Source of the DNA: Ferroacidibacillus organovorans
Lineage (GTDB): Bacteria; Bacillota; Bacilli; Alicyclobacillales; SLC66
NCBI RefSeq assembly: GCF_001642725.1
Contig: NZ_LSUQ01000009.1
Location: 1 to 64,000 of the forward strand
Direction: 5' to 3'
Length of the DNA: 64,000 nucleotides
Shown one piece after another: positions 53,310-62,540 of this stretch (positions within the stretch are counted from its first letter, which is position 1; the number at the start of each line of letters is the position of its first letter). The position numbers were made by a program, and so were the translations under genes. The notes beneath the pieces are model-generated. The model was given only the letters and a program-made list of their open reading frames with translations, had not been told where the DNA came from and did not search any database.

Positions 53310-54305
53310 TCACACCTCTGTGAGAGACTTTGCCAATTCAATTTCATCGTGAATCTCAATGCCATGATCTCCAATGTGCGGAATCGCAGGTTTTATGCTC
53401 CGCGCCTGATCAATCGCGCCTGGATAGACGGCTGTGATACGATAACCGCGCCGCTGGTAAAAGCGGATCGCTTCCAGATTGTCATTGCTTGTAATGAGCC
53501 ACACCCTGCGGCACCCCGCTTTTTTTGCCTCATCTTCTACGCTGTGCAGCAGCGCCGTGCCGATTCCTATCCCTTGCCTCAACGCATTTAGACTCATCAG
53601 TTCACAGCCGCCGTTGTCATCCAGTCGATACGTTGTAGCACCTACCAGTGCATCCTCGACCTTGGCGATCCGTTGGATTAGGTCGGGAAGTCGATAGACA
53701 TGTCCGCGACTAACCATTCGATCGCCACCCCACTCCGCTTCCCATAGCTCCCTTAACTTCATTCGATCCCTTTCGGTTTGCGGGTGTTGTATTTGAAGTT
53801 CCGCTCGTATTTTCTCAAAATCTCCATCACGCATTTTCATCGTCTGAAAAAGAGTTCCCTTCCGATCAAACTGAATCACCGTCCGAAAACCGAACTTCTG
53901 GTACAATCTGATCGCACGTTGATTGAACACAGCAACGGTCAGGCGCAGCGCGTGACCCGGATGATTTGCGACGATTACCGCCAACACAAACGCCAAGAAA
54001 GAAGAACCCCGCCCCTTTCCCGTCCAGTCAGGACGCATGCCAAGTCCAAAATCAATGACCTCATCCCCACCATGATCATAGGCGAACAACGCGTTTCCTG
54101 TTGACACCTGTGCTGAATCTCCGGTGCAATAAAAACCAATCATCTGCCAATCCTCAGAATAAACAGCACGATAGGATCCATTCATTAATTCTGCGATTGC
54201 TTCCTCAGAAACGCCGATGTTATAGAAATCATAAGGTGAGCCGTACGACCAGTTTGCAATTTCGATCGCGCGTTCTCGGTTTATTTCATCCGTTGTGAAG
54301 TTCAA
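53310..54305 (-). CDS. Tandem GNAT-domain acetyltransferase
   Basis: 331-aa protein with two GNAT folds. In the first, VIDFGLGMRPDWTGKGRGSSFL near residue 83 is motif A and NQRAIRLYQKFGFRTV near 130 is motif B. In the second, LNALRQGIGIGTALLHSVEDEAKKAG near 240 is motif A and NLEAIRFYQRRGYRITAVYPGAID near 275 is motif B. The start is TTG at 54305 with AGGAGG 7 nt upstream. It overlaps the HEAT-repeat gene by 4 bp. Substrate unknown. Confidence 0.85.
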   Translation of the reverse strand: MNFTTDEINRERAIEIANWSYGSPYDFYNIGVSEEAIAELMNGSYRAVYSEDWQMIGFYCTGDSAQVSTGNALFAYDHGGDEVIDFGLGMRPDWTGKGRGSSFLAFVLAVIVANHPGHALRLTVAVFNQRAIRLYQKFGFRTVIQFDRKGTLFQTMKMRDGDFEKIRAELQIQHPQTERDRMKLRELWEAEWGGDRMVSRGHVYRLPDLIQRIAKVEDALVGATTYRLDDNGGCELMSLNALRQGIGIGTALLHSVEDEAKKAGCRRVWLITSNDNLEAIRFYQRRGYRITAVYPGAIDQARSIKPAIPHIGDHGIEIHDEIELAKSLTEV

Positions 54306-55144
54306 AAATCGGCCTCCTTTTGAGCGATGAAATACTCTTTGCATCTCTTCCTGAGATTTTTTATGGCTTTGGTTACAGCCTTTTGAACATAGGGTCGCGA
54401 ATCGGCCTCAAGCAACGCAAGAACATGCTTGGCAGCCACCGCGTACTTCGCCCCGTTCGCCGCGGAAAAAATCATGGCAAGATTCCAGCGCACCTGTTCA
54501 TCGTCTATTTCAATCCAGTGATCCAATCGATCAAGAACTTGTATCGGGTAGTCACGGATGAGTCCACTGCCTAGCGCGAAGGGACCAAGATTCTCCCTGA
54601 CATACACCGCGCGATCAGGCAGAAGCGCCTCGATGAGATCGAGTATCTTTGGCGCATGGTCAGCGATTCGACGATGGCCTGCATACATCGCGGCCAATGC
54701 GACAGCCCTTCGAACCTTGTCCGAAGGGTCAGCTGTCCACATTTGCATCGTTGGGTAGAATCGATCGAAATGAGCTGCCAGAATGCGTCCACAAGCGTCT
54801 GCTACCCACTCGCGAACTTCCCAATTGGTGTGATCCGCCAATTTATGTAAGACATTAGCGACTTCCTCCTGATGCTCCGCATAGCAAGAAGAAAGCACGT
54901 AGGCTCCTACTTCCTCTGCCGTATGGTTTCCACTCCGGCACAGAGCAAGTCCAACACGAAAACGTCCCTCTGCATCGAGTGAAAAATGTCGCTCGATCTC
55001 TTTAATCGCCATTCTTTTCGCGGCGGCATTCGCCGTGCCAGCGTGTGTCGTGGCTTGTGTTTGAAGAGATTCAATCATGTCGAAGATCGATTCCTGAACA
55101 ACTGCTTCTTCAAACTTTGCGCACCAATCATCCGCGCCACACAA
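54302..55144 (-). CDS. HEAT-repeat protein, possibly AlkC/AlkD-like DNA alkylation repair
   Basis: 280-aa all-helical protein. Helical repeats appear from residue ~85: NWEVREWVADACGRILAAHF, DPSDKVRRAVALAAMYAG, AVYVRENLGPFALGSGLI, DEQVRWNLAMIFSAANG and RPYVQKAVTKAIKNLRKR. The WxVRE-x5-A and DP-x3-VRRA patterns resemble AlkC/AlkD-type alkylation-repair HEAT proteins, and alkA plus ogt lie 2-3 kb away. The catalytic Asp/Trp pair of AlkD is not clearly seen, so function is open. TTG at 55144 with AGGGGGG 7 nt upstream is preferred over the open frame to 55165. Confidence 0.6.
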   Translation of the reverse strand: MCGADDWCAKFEEAVVQESIFDMIESLQTQATTHAGTANAAAKRMAIKEIERHFSLDAEGRFRVGLALCRSGNHTAEEVGAYVLSSCYAEHQEEVANVLHKLADHTNWEVREWVADACGRILAAHFDRFYPTMQMWTADPSDKVRRAVALAAMYAGHRRIADHAPKILDLIEALLPDRAVYVRENLGPFALGSGLIRDYPIQVLDRLDHWIEIDDEQVRWNLAMIFSAANGAKYAVAAKHVLALLEADSRPYVQKAVTKAIKNLRKRCKEYFIAQKEADF

Positions 55145-55169
55145 TGGCGATCCCCCCTGGTACAACCCT

Positions 55170-56615
55170 CTACATCTCTTTTACAGACAGAGCTTGATCA
55201 ACGTGTTCTAAACGATTTGAATCCCTTTTCTTTGTAACAAAACCCAATACGATCCCTATCGCGATATAGATAAACGTGAGATAAAGCACGAGGTTTAGCG
55301 GCCACGCCGGAATCGGGTAAATCGTCGTAAGCAGCGGAATCCCCATCACAATAACCCCTAAGAGAGAGGGAATTATTCCGATCAACCAACTCATTTTGTA
55401 GTGTTGCTCATCTTTCCACCACATGCGCATCCACGCCAAATTGACAGAAACATAGAGCGTCAATCCCAGAACATCAGCCGCTGCAACAAGATAACTAAAC
55501 CCCATCGGGTAGGGGGACGCGACGAGTCCCAAACAAAGGAGTAACAGCGCAGACAACACAGAGAGTACGATCGCTGCGTGATGCGGTGTAAAATATTTAT
55601 GATGAACTGCGGAAAACCACGAGGGAAGAACCCCATCTCTCCCCATGGAATAGATCACTCGCACACTCGCATTGGCACTCGCCAAGGACACACCGAGCGC
55701 TGAAGTCATTCCTGCAAAATCGACTAAAAGTGCCATCCACTTCCCTACGAAGCGAGTGGCTAGCGTACTCATGGGCAGCGTCGCAGAAGCTAACTCTTTT
55801 CCGTGATTCAATCCATACCCAATGGAAATGGCATAAGAGACGAGCACATAGAGAATGCCTCCCAATACCAGCGTTGTAAAAATAACCGCAGGAATCGTAC
55901 GAAAACGGTCTTTAGTTTCTTCAGAGACGGTGGCTGACGCCTCAAATCCAGCGAATGCGCCAACGCCATAAAGCATGCCAAAAATGATGCCGATAAAAGA
56001 TTGGGGAGACTCGCCAGGGAGAAAAACGGCGAGAGTATTTCCTGCAGCACCCCCTTTTGCAATGATAATGATAGACAATAAAACAATAACACTCGTTTCC
56101 AGAATGATCAAAACGAGATCCGTGCGTGCCGACGCGCGAATCCCCCGGATGACTAAAACCGTGACGGCAATTAAAGCGAAGAACGAAAAGATCATCCAGT
56201 CCACATTGATGCCAAATGCTTGTGCAATAAAACCTTGCGCAAAATAACCAAACACTAAGAGATTCGATGGCAGTGCCAATCCATACGCAAGGGATAGCAT
56301 CCAACCTGACAAAAAGCCAAACACCTTATGAAAAGCCATGCTGTTAAAGGTATACGCCGCGCCCGCAGAAGCGTACCTCCGCGTAAAATGCAAAATCGAG
56401 ACGGCAGTAAAAAAGGAAGCAATCATGGCAAAAACAAAGGCCAGTGGTACGGCTGTACCAGTATACTGTGCCATAGCCTGTGGAAGAAAAAGCACACTGG
56501 CTGCGGGAGCCATATTGCCAAACGAGATGGCTAAAGCTCCCCAAAAACTCACACTCCCGTCTTTTAATCGATTTGGCGTCGCCTCTAATGCTTGATTCGT
56601 TGACAATGCTCTCAT
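55170..56615 (-). CDS. APC family amino-acid permease
   Basis: 481-aa membrane transporter with about 12 helices. The first helix LAISFGNMAPAASVLFLPQAMAQYTG is the APC substrate element, and GVGAFAGFEASATVSEETKDRFRTIP near residue 215 is typical of the eukaryote-like/YfnA-type amino-acid permease group. It is followed 25 bp later by the HEAT-repeat gene on the same strand and may be cotranscribed with it. Substrate not predictable. Confidence 0.85.
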   Translation of the reverse strand: MRALSTNQALEATPNRLKDGSVSFWGALAISFGNMAPAASVLFLPQAMAQYTGTAVPLAFVFAMIASFFTAVSILHFTRRYASAGAAYTFNSMAFHKVFGFLSGWMLSLAYGLALPSNLLVFGYFAQGFIAQAFGINVDWMIFSFFALIAVTVLVIRGIRASARTDLVLIILETSVIVLLSIIIIAKGGAAGNTLAVFLPGESPQSFIGIIFGMLYGVGAFAGFEASATVSEETKDRFRTIPAVIFTTLVLGGILYVLVSYAISIGYGLNHGKELASATLPMSTLATRFVGKWMALLVDFAGMTSALGVSLASANASVRVIYSMGRDGVLPSWFSAVHHKYFTPHHAAIVLSVLSALLLLCLGLVASPYPMGFSYLVAAADVLGLTLYVSVNLAWMRMWWKDEQHYKMSWLIGIIPSLLGVIVMGIPLLTTIYPIPAWPLNLVLYLTFIYIAIGIVLGFVTKKRDSNRLEHVDQALSVKEM

Positions 56616-56680
56616 CCTTTCAAATCATGACCCTCTGATGTGAAATCACAATGTCCATCAGCAAATCTTTCAATCGAGAT

Positions 56681-58408
56681 TCACGTGAGATCCTCAAGAG
56701 GAATCGACTTGAAAGCCACGAAGACTTGCAAATCGTTCTCTGTAACCAGTCGGTTGTTTAAAATATCCCTATTGGCATCCATCGAAAAGGACTTGTTTAC
56801 CCAAGACTCCGTGACAAGCAATCGCCTTTTATCGTGAAAATGGATCATGTCATACTGAGCCTCTTCAAGCAGGTGGATCGCGGCAAACACTTCATACATA
56901 AACAAAGCCAACCTTTTCGCCATAGCAGATTGAACTTCATACGCTTGTTGGAGCACGTGTCCCATCAACTTCTCACATCGCATGAGTTCTGTACGAAGCG
57001 TGTCACGCAGACGCTCTGTGCCAGAAAGATGGAGCAACTGAAGCGTGTTTTCTAAATCACCGAGAAATTCTACGGCGCCTCCCTTTTGTAAATTTTTCAG
57101 AACTTCAAGCGCCTGAATGTTGGCTGTCCCTTCCCAAATGGGATTGACAAGTGCATCTCGAAGCAGCCGCGCAGTTACGTATTCTTCGATATAACCATTC
57201 CCACCATGGAGTTCCATCGCTTGCCTTGTCGACGTTACTCCAAGCTCACTACAATGAAGCTTTACAAGCGATAGAAGAATTCGCAAAAGATGAACACTCT
57301 TATTTTGATCTCGTTCATAGGTGTGCACTTCGTCAAAACGTTTGATCGTCTGCGCCACAATGGCCCACCCAGCCTCAATCTCCACAGCAAGATCAGAGAG
57401 TGTCTCGCGCACCATCGGAAATTGCATTACATTTTGACCAAACGCTGCTCGTTGACTTGTATATAGCGCTGCCTCACTTAACGCCCGCCTCGCAGAAGCC
57501 AATCCTGACAAAGCCGTTCCGAGACGGGAAACATTCAAGGCTTCTGCCATGTATTTAAACCCTTTCGTTTCCTCGCCAATCAGGTACCCGATTGCTTCTT
57601 CAAAGACTAATTCTCCGCTCGCTACAGCGCGCACGCCAAGTTTATCTTTAAGACGACGGATGGTCACGCGATTGTGCGTTCCATCTGGTAATGTGCGAGG
57701 AACAAGAAAGAGCCCGAGTCCGCGTGTGTCTGGGAGATCGTTGACGCGTGCAAGAACGATCGCAATTTCGGCGTCGCAGTTGCTTGCGAACCATTTCTCT
57801 CCCGTCAATCGATAGTGGTCGCCTTCCACAACCGCAACCGTTTTGATTGCCCCAACATCCGATCCACCTTGAATCTCTGTCAAAAATGTCGCACCTTGCA
57901 CAAACCATTCATGGTCGAGGGATGCGAGTCGAGAGAGATACATTTCTTTTTGTTGGTCTGATCCAAATTTTTCGAGTACAAACGCCGCAGACTGCGTTAA
58001 TCCCACAGGGCACGTAAACCCTGGTTCTGCTTCACACAACAGATATAAAAGAATAGCGTTCACAAAGAATGGGATGCGAGACGGAGCGTTTGCATCATAT
58101 CGATAAGCGACGACACCTGTCCCATAGCCATCTCTTACCGTTTGCAGGTATCCCTCGTTATACCAGACTTCATTAATTTCTTCCCCTTTTTTATTGTATC
58201 GAATAAGCTTGGGAGCACCGTCTCTGTCCGTATACACCGCACGCCGATCCATGGGTCCCGCAGCCAATTGTCCTGTTTTTCGAAACGAATCTTCCACATA
58301 GGTTAAAACTGATTCGGGAAGATATCGCTTGGCATAGCGCGTCAGGATGGGGTCATCCTCGTACCAATTGAGCTCATTGACCGACTTGAGTTGGCTGTAA
58401 TCCAACAT
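56681..58408 (-). CDS. Acyl-CoA dehydrogenase, AidB-like branch
   Basis: 575-aa FAD enzyme. FLTEIQGGSDVGAIKTVA near residue 177 and LTGEKWFASNCDAE are the FAD-binding strand. RAAFGQNVMQFPMVRETLSDL and LHGGNGYIEEY mark the C-terminal dehydrogenase domain. DALVNPIWEGTANIQALEVL near 428 carries the AidB-like WEGT with its Glu. The extra N-terminal and C-terminal parts (575 aa against ~380) match the long AidB-like group. It sits 40 bp after an acyl-CoA ligase and a MerR gene, so fatty or branched-chain acyl oxidation is the likely job. Confidence 0.87.
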   Translation of the reverse strand: MLDYSQLKSVNELNWYEDDPILTRYAKRYLPESVLTYVEDSFRKTGQLAAGPMDRRAVYTDRDGAPKLIRYNKKGEEINEVWYNEGYLQTVRDGYGTGVVAYRYDANAPSRIPFFVNAILLYLLCEAEPGFTCPVGLTQSAAFVLEKFGSDQQKEMYLSRLASLDHEWFVQGATFLTEIQGGSDVGAIKTVAVVEGDHYRLTGEKWFASNCDAEIAIVLARVNDLPDTRGLGLFLVPRTLPDGTHNRVTIRRLKDKLGVRAVASGELVFEEAIGYLIGEETKGFKYMAEALNVSRLGTALSGLASARRALSEAALYTSQRAAFGQNVMQFPMVRETLSDLAVEIEAGWAIVAQTIKRFDEVHTYERDQNKSVHLLRILLSLVKLHCSELGVTSTRQAMELHGGNGYIEEYVTARLLRDALVNPIWEGTANIQALEVLKNLQKGGAVEFLGDLENTLQLLHLSGTERLRDTLRTELMRCEKLMGHVLQQAYEVQSAMAKRLALFMYEVFAAIHLLEEAQYDMIHFHDKRRLLVTESWVNKSFSMDANRDILNNRLVTENDLQVFVAFKSIPLEDLT

Positions 58409-58448
58409 CCTGGAGTCCCCCTTTTATCCTAAAGATGCAACCCGTCAT

Positions 58449-59936
58449 CTATTTTTTGAGATCGTTCTTCAAAACTTTCCCATTCGCATTGCGCGGTAAT
58501 TCTGGTACAAATTGATAAATGCGAGGACATTTATAATCCGCAAGTGAACTCGCCACGTGTGTGCGCAACTCTTGTTCTGTGACACTCTTATTTAAAACAA
58601 CGACTGCCTTGACCGTTTCCCCCCATTCATCATTGGGAACGCCCACCACACACGCCTCTGTTACAGCGGGATGACTGGAAAGGACTTCCTCAATCTCTCG
58701 TGGATAAATATTAACGCCTCCGGATATGATGATGTCTTTTTTTCGATCGACGATAAACACATAGCCCTCTTCATCTCGGTACGCAATATCGCCTGTTTTC
58801 AGCCAACCATGATCCGTAACTTCAGAAATACCATGAAGCGCATGGTAGTATCCGAGCATGAGTGTATCTCCCGCAAGAATGATTTCACCCCTTTCGCCAG
58901 ATGACACATCCGTTCCATCATCACGCACCACGCGAAGCTCCATATTGAGCGTTGGATGCATTCCAATGCTTCCAGCTTTCGCAAGATGCTCATCTGGACT
59001 TAAAAAAGATCCATTCGGTCCTGCTTCTGTCAAACCATAGACTTGATAAAAGCGATCGCTCTGAAAAGCTGATTTAATCTGGATATACGCGGTTGACGCT
59101 AGAGACCCTCCACCGTAAGCAAAAACCCTCACACTCGAAAGATCAAACGATTGGACATTCAACTCTTTTGCGGCCAAAATATAGCCAATTGGCGCGGCGA
59201 ATGTAATGGTCGAATGTTCGGATTGTATGGATTGCAAAAATAACTGTGGGCTAAAGTCAGCAATGACATGAGAACTTCCGGCATAAATTCCGCTCAAAAA
59301 GAAACAATTCAACGGAGCCGAGTGTGTCAGAGGCATTAGGGTAAGCAGCTTATCTGATCGAGTGATGTGAAACTCTACACAAATCGCGGCAGCCAGGTTG
59401 CGTAATCGGTCGTGACTAAACAACACGGCCTTGGGAGTACCTGTCGTACCAGAAGTAAACAGAATTTCACATGGATCTTCTGCTCGAATCGGGAGATCAA
59501 GGTTTGAAGTTGGCAGATGGTGTTGAAATTGAAGAATGTTTTGTATACAGTGCATCCAAATCGTTGATATTGCATGATTTAACTCATGAATCATGGTAGA
59601 GAACGACGCTTCATAGAGAATACCTACCGCTCCAATGTTCATGAGCACTTGTACGAGTTCTTCCTTGGTCAGTCGGGTATTGATCGGTGCTACAATGGCG
59701 CCGATTTTTAAAACGCCAAAAAACGAAAACAAAAATTGCTCATTATTTCGAGACAAAATCAGAATACGCTCGCCAGATCCAACACCAGAATTCTTCAGGT
59801 AATGTGCAATTTGGTTCGCGAACGCATTGACTTGCGAATACGATAAACGCGAGGTGGGTGTGACAAACGCCTCTTCTGTTAAATATTTACGTGCATTTCG
59901 CTCTAAAAGACCGTGAACCGTAGCCTGACTCGTCAA
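58449..59936 (-). CDS. AMP-forming acyl-CoA synthetase (ANL superfamily)
   Basis: 495-aa cytoplasmic enzyme activating a carboxylic acid through acyl-AMP to acyl-CoA. The P-loop FTSGTTGTPKAVLFSH is near residue 163, YGLTEAGPNGS near 300, GWLKTGDIA near 375 and DRKKDIIISGGVNIYPREIEEVL near 390. The catalytic Lys is in NANGKVLKNDLKK at the end. Chain-length preference cannot be read. It overlaps merR by 4 bp and precedes the acyl-CoA dehydrogenase. Confidence 0.92.
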   Translation of the reverse strand: MTSQATVHGLLERNARKYLTEEAFVTPTSRLSYSQVNAFANQIAHYLKNSGVGSGERILILSRNNEQFLFSFFGVLKIGAIVAPINTRLTKEELVQVLMNIGAVGILYEASFSTMIHELNHAISTIWMHCIQNILQFQHHLPTSNLDLPIRAEDPCEILFTSGTTGTPKAVLFSHDRLRNLAAAICVEFHITRSDKLLTLMPLTHSAPLNCFFLSGIYAGSSHVIADFSPQLFLQSIQSEHSTITFAAPIGYILAAKELNVQSFDLSSVRVFAYGGGSLASTAYIQIKSAFQSDRFYQVYGLTEAGPNGSFLSPDEHLAKAGSIGMHPTLNMELRVVRDDGTDVSSGERGEIILAGDTLMLGYYHALHGISEVTDHGWLKTGDIAYRDEEGYVFIVDRKKDIIISGGVNIYPREIEEVLSSHPAVTEACVVGVPNDEWGETVKAVVVLNKSVTEQELRTHVASSLADYKCPRIYQFVPELPRNANGKVLKNDLKK

Positions 59937-60361
59937 CTCTGTTCACCGCCTTTTCGAACTGTATCGATCGCCTCAGAATCAGGAATAACTTCTTTGAGAA
60001 ATCGATCACGGTGAAGAAGGAGATCTGCTTTCAGCATCTCAAGCTGATCAATTTTTTCCTCAATCTCCTTTAGTCTTTCATCTGTAAATTGAAGTATGCG
60101 TTCCTTTTCAATGACTCCTTTTGGGTTCATCTCGTACAAGTCAACCATTTCTTTAATATCCTGAAGACTAAATCCGAGCCGTTTACCGCGAAGAATCAGT
60201 TTCAATCGGCGACGTTCCCGTTGTGTATAAAATCGTGGATGATTGGGAGTATCCCGATCTACTGAGGTTAACAGTCCAACTTCTTCATAGTAGCGAATGG
60301 TTCGCGTACTGATATCAAACCGTTCCGCAAGATCTGTGATGGAATAAAGCCGTTCCTTCAA
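59933..60361 (-). CDS. MerR family regulator (LiuR-like)
   Basis: 142-aa regulator. The winged-helix YSITDLAERFDISTRTIRYYEEVGLL is at the N terminus, then RRLKLILRGKRLGFSLQDIKEMV and a C-terminal dimer coiled coil (EKERILQFTDERLKEIEEKIDQLEM). There is no metal-binding Cys. This short metal-free form next to acyl-CoA genes resembles LiuR, a repressor of branched-chain amino-acid/fatty acid breakdown. It starts with TTG after AAGGGGG and overlaps the ligase gene by 4 bp. The operator lies at 60383-60399. Confidence 0.9.
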   Translation of the reverse strand: MKERLYSITDLAERFDISTRTIRYYEEVGLLTSVDRDTPNHPRFYTQRERRRLKLILRGKRLGFSLQDIKEMVDLYEMNPKGVIEKERILQFTDERLKEIEEKIDQLEMLKADLLLHRDRFLKEVIPDSEAIDTVRKGGEQS

Positions 60362-60382
60362 GCGCAGACCCCCTTGTTGCCA

Positions 60383-60436
60383 TTTACGTTAACGTCAATA
60401 CAACCCTATGATAAATCTGCAATTTAGAAAAGTAAA
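60383..60436 (-). promoter_or_regulatory. Promoter and palindromic operator of the MerR-acyl-CoA operon
   Basis: Minus strand TTTACT (complement of 60431-60436) and TATCAT (complement of 60408-60413) are 17 bp apart. Just downstream, TTGACGTTAACGTAAA (complement of 60384-60398) holds the perfect palindrome ACGTTAACGT at 60386-60395. It resembles the ACGT-rich LiuR boxes. A site after the -10 implies repression. Confidence 0.6.
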
Positions 60437-60473
60437 TGGTATTCTGCAATCGGCGAAGTCAAAACATCGTCAC

Positions 60474-60512
60474 AAAAAATCCCGGAGACACGATACCGAT
60501 CGTGTCTCCGGG
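60474..60512 (-). terminator. Strong terminator of the mscS-fabV-btuF-like operon
   Basis: CCCGGAGACACGAT pairs with ATCGTGTCTCCGGG, interrupted by ACCG. On the minus strand it is followed by a T run (complement of 60474-60480). It lies 30 bp after the last gene. Confidence 0.9.
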
Positions 60513-60541
60513 AAGAATGCGTAGCAGTGACCGTGGAATGT

Positions 60542-61348
60542 TTATGACGATCGCCTTATCACTCCATTCGATGAATCGACAAAGGTCTGTAGCAAATCGT
60601 GCATGACCCTGAGTTGATCAACGAGCATTGGACCACATTGAAGTACTTCACTACTGATCTCATAGATACGTTCCTCACGTAGTGCGCGCATGGTAGTAAA
60701 ACCGGCGCGGGTTAAAAATTCATTGGATTGAAAAGGGTTGCCACACCATGACGCAAAAACGATCTCAGGGTCACGTTCAAGAATCTGTTCCGGTGAAATA
60801 ATCCGCTCAACGGCACTACGCCCATGCACCGAGATCTCCCGAAAAATATCTTCTCCCCCTGCAATTTCAATTAAGTCGCTGATCCATCCCGTTCCCACGA
60901 TCACGGGATCCATCCACTCTTCAAAATAGACACGTGGGTGAAACGGAAACTCAGCAGCCTTTTTTTTCACCACGTCAATCTCTGATTTTAATTGCGCGCA
61001 ATAACGCTCCGCCTTTTCTGGTTGCCCAACAATGTTTCCCAAGAGTAATATTGACTGAAACATGTCTGTCAAACGGTGTGGATTGAAGTGCAGCAACGTT
61101 ACACCACGCTGCGCCAATTCTGAAGCGAGATCTTTTTGAACACCTGATGTCAAAATTACCAGATCGGGTTTATCGCGTAAAATACGATCAATACTTCCGT
61201 TTTTAAACCCAGAAACTTTAGGGATTGAAAGCGCCTCGCTCGGTCGCGTGGTATACGCTGAAATGCCGACAACTCGGTCAAGCACGCCAAGCACATCAAG
61301 AATTTCGGGGACTTCAGCCGCGAGACACACAATACGCTCTGGTACCAT
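60542..61348 (-). CDS. BtuF/TroA-type cobalamin- or metal-binding protein without a signal peptide
   Basis: 268-aa periplasmic-binding-protein fold. ERIVCLAAEVPEILDVLGVLDRVVGIS at the N terminus, KPDLVILTSGVQ near 62 and GGEDIF near 165 match the helical-backbone BtuF/FecB family, which normally delivers B12 or iron complexes to ABC importers. There is no signal peptide or lipobox and no transporter nearby, so the protein is cytoplasmic or borrows export. ATG 61348 has AGGGG 9 nt upstream, while TTG 61357 is possible. It follows fabV by 13 bp. Confidence 0.82.
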   Translation of the reverse strand: MVPERIVCLAAEVPEILDVLGVLDRVVGISAYTTRPSEALSIPKVSGFKNGSIDRILRDKPDLVILTSGVQKDLASELAQRGVTLLHFNPHRLTDMFQSILLLGNIVGQPEKAERYCAQLKSEIDVVKKKAAEFPFHPRVYFEEWMDPVIVGTGWISDLIEIAGGEDIFREISVHGRSAVERIISPEQILERDPEIVFASWCGNPFQSNEFLTRAGFTTMRALREERIYEISSEVLQCGPMLVDQLRVMHDLLQTFVDSSNGVIRRSS

Positions 61349-61361
61349 CTCGATCAACCCC

Positions 61362-62540
61362 TCACAGGCTCACATTCGGATCGACATCTTCTTCATAATC
61401 GACGTCTGCCAATCCAAATCCGAACAGTTTCAAAAACTCACTGCGATATCCTTTTATATCAGAGAGCGCTTCGAGATTTGCCGTTTCTACCTTCTGCCAT
61501 AACGAAGATACGATGTCCTGAACATCATCGCGCATTTCATAGTCATCCATGCGAATCCTGCCTTGCTCGTCCGCCACTACATCATGACCGCCGTACAATC
61601 GATTTGCAAAAAGGCGATACATCTGCTCGATGCACCCTTCGTGAAGACCCTTTTCTTTCATCACATTAAACAAAAGGGAAATATAGAGAGGAACCACTGG
61701 AATAGCAGAACTTGATTGCGTGACGACCGCCTTATTGACAGAGACATACGCTTTTCCACCAAATTCACGCATTTCTCGTGTAAGCGTGTGAGCCGTCGCC
61801 TCAAGGTCATCTTTCGCGCGGCCAATGGTACCATCACGGTAGACTGCTTTCGTGACTTCAGGACCGATGTATGAATACGCAAGCGTAACAATGCCATCAG
61901 CCAAAACTCCTGCATCGCGCAACGCATGCATCCACATCGACCAATCTTCTCCGCCCATCACGTTCACGGTTTGCTGAATTTCCTCATCCGTTGCCGGTTC
62001 AAGTGTGACGGTCGTCACTTCGCCGCTGTGAAAATTGACTGTCTTATTCTGATACGTCTTTCCAATCGGCTTGAGAACAGAAGTGAAAGTCTCCCCTGTT
62101 TTCGGATGGGTTCTCCGCGGCGAGGCGAGACTATAGACAACAAGATCCACCTGTCCCAAATCTTTTTTTATCGTATCTATTGTTTCTTGCTTGATTGCGT
62201 CAGAGAACGCATCCCCATTGATGCTCTTCGCGTAAAGCCCTGCTTCGCGCGCCTTCTTCTCAAACGCCGCCGTATTATACCAACCAGCCGTCGCCGTGCG
62301 TTGATCTGAAGAAGGCTTCTCGAAAAAGACACCGAGTGTAGCTGCATTCGCTGAGAACGCCGCGGCAATGCGCGATGCAAGCCCGTAACCCGTGGATGCG
62401 CCGATCACAAGCACGCGTTTAGGTCCCTCCACGGCAGGTTGCGATTTTACATACTCAATTTGTTCATATACATTGGCAGCACATCCTGCTGGATGCGCAG
62501 TGGTACAAATGAATCCGCGAATTTTCGGTTGAATCATCAT
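61362..62540 (-). CDS. fabV: Trans-2-enoyl-ACP/CoA reductase FabV
   Basis: 392-aa NAD(P)H-dependent reductase for the last step of fatty acid elongation; FabV types resist triclosan. MIQPKIRGFICTTAHPAGC at the start is diagnostic. The nucleotide loop GASTGYGLASRIAAAF is near residue 47, and the catalytic Tyr-x8-Lys is seen as YRDGTIGRAK near 235, after YSYIGPEVTKAV. It overlaps mscS by 4 bp and precedes the BtuF-like gene. Confidence 0.94.
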   Translation of the reverse strand: MMIQPKIRGFICTTAHPAGCAANVYEQIEYVKSQPAVEGPKRVLVIGASTGYGLASRIAAAFSANAATLGVFFEKPSSDQRTATAGWYNTAAFEKKAREAGLYAKSINGDAFSDAIKQETIDTIKKDLGQVDLVVYSLASPRRTHPKTGETFTSVLKPIGKTYQNKTVNFHSGEVTTVTLEPATDEEIQQTVNVMGGEDWSMWMHALRDAGVLADGIVTLAYSYIGPEVTKAVYRDGTIGRAKDDLEATAHTLTREMREFGGKAYVSVNKAVVTQSSSAIPVVPLYISLLFNVMKEKGLHEGCIEQMYRLFANRLYGGHDVVADEQGRIRMDDYEMRDDVQDIVSSLWQKVETANLEALSDIKGYRSEFLKLFGFGLADVDYEEDVDPNVSL

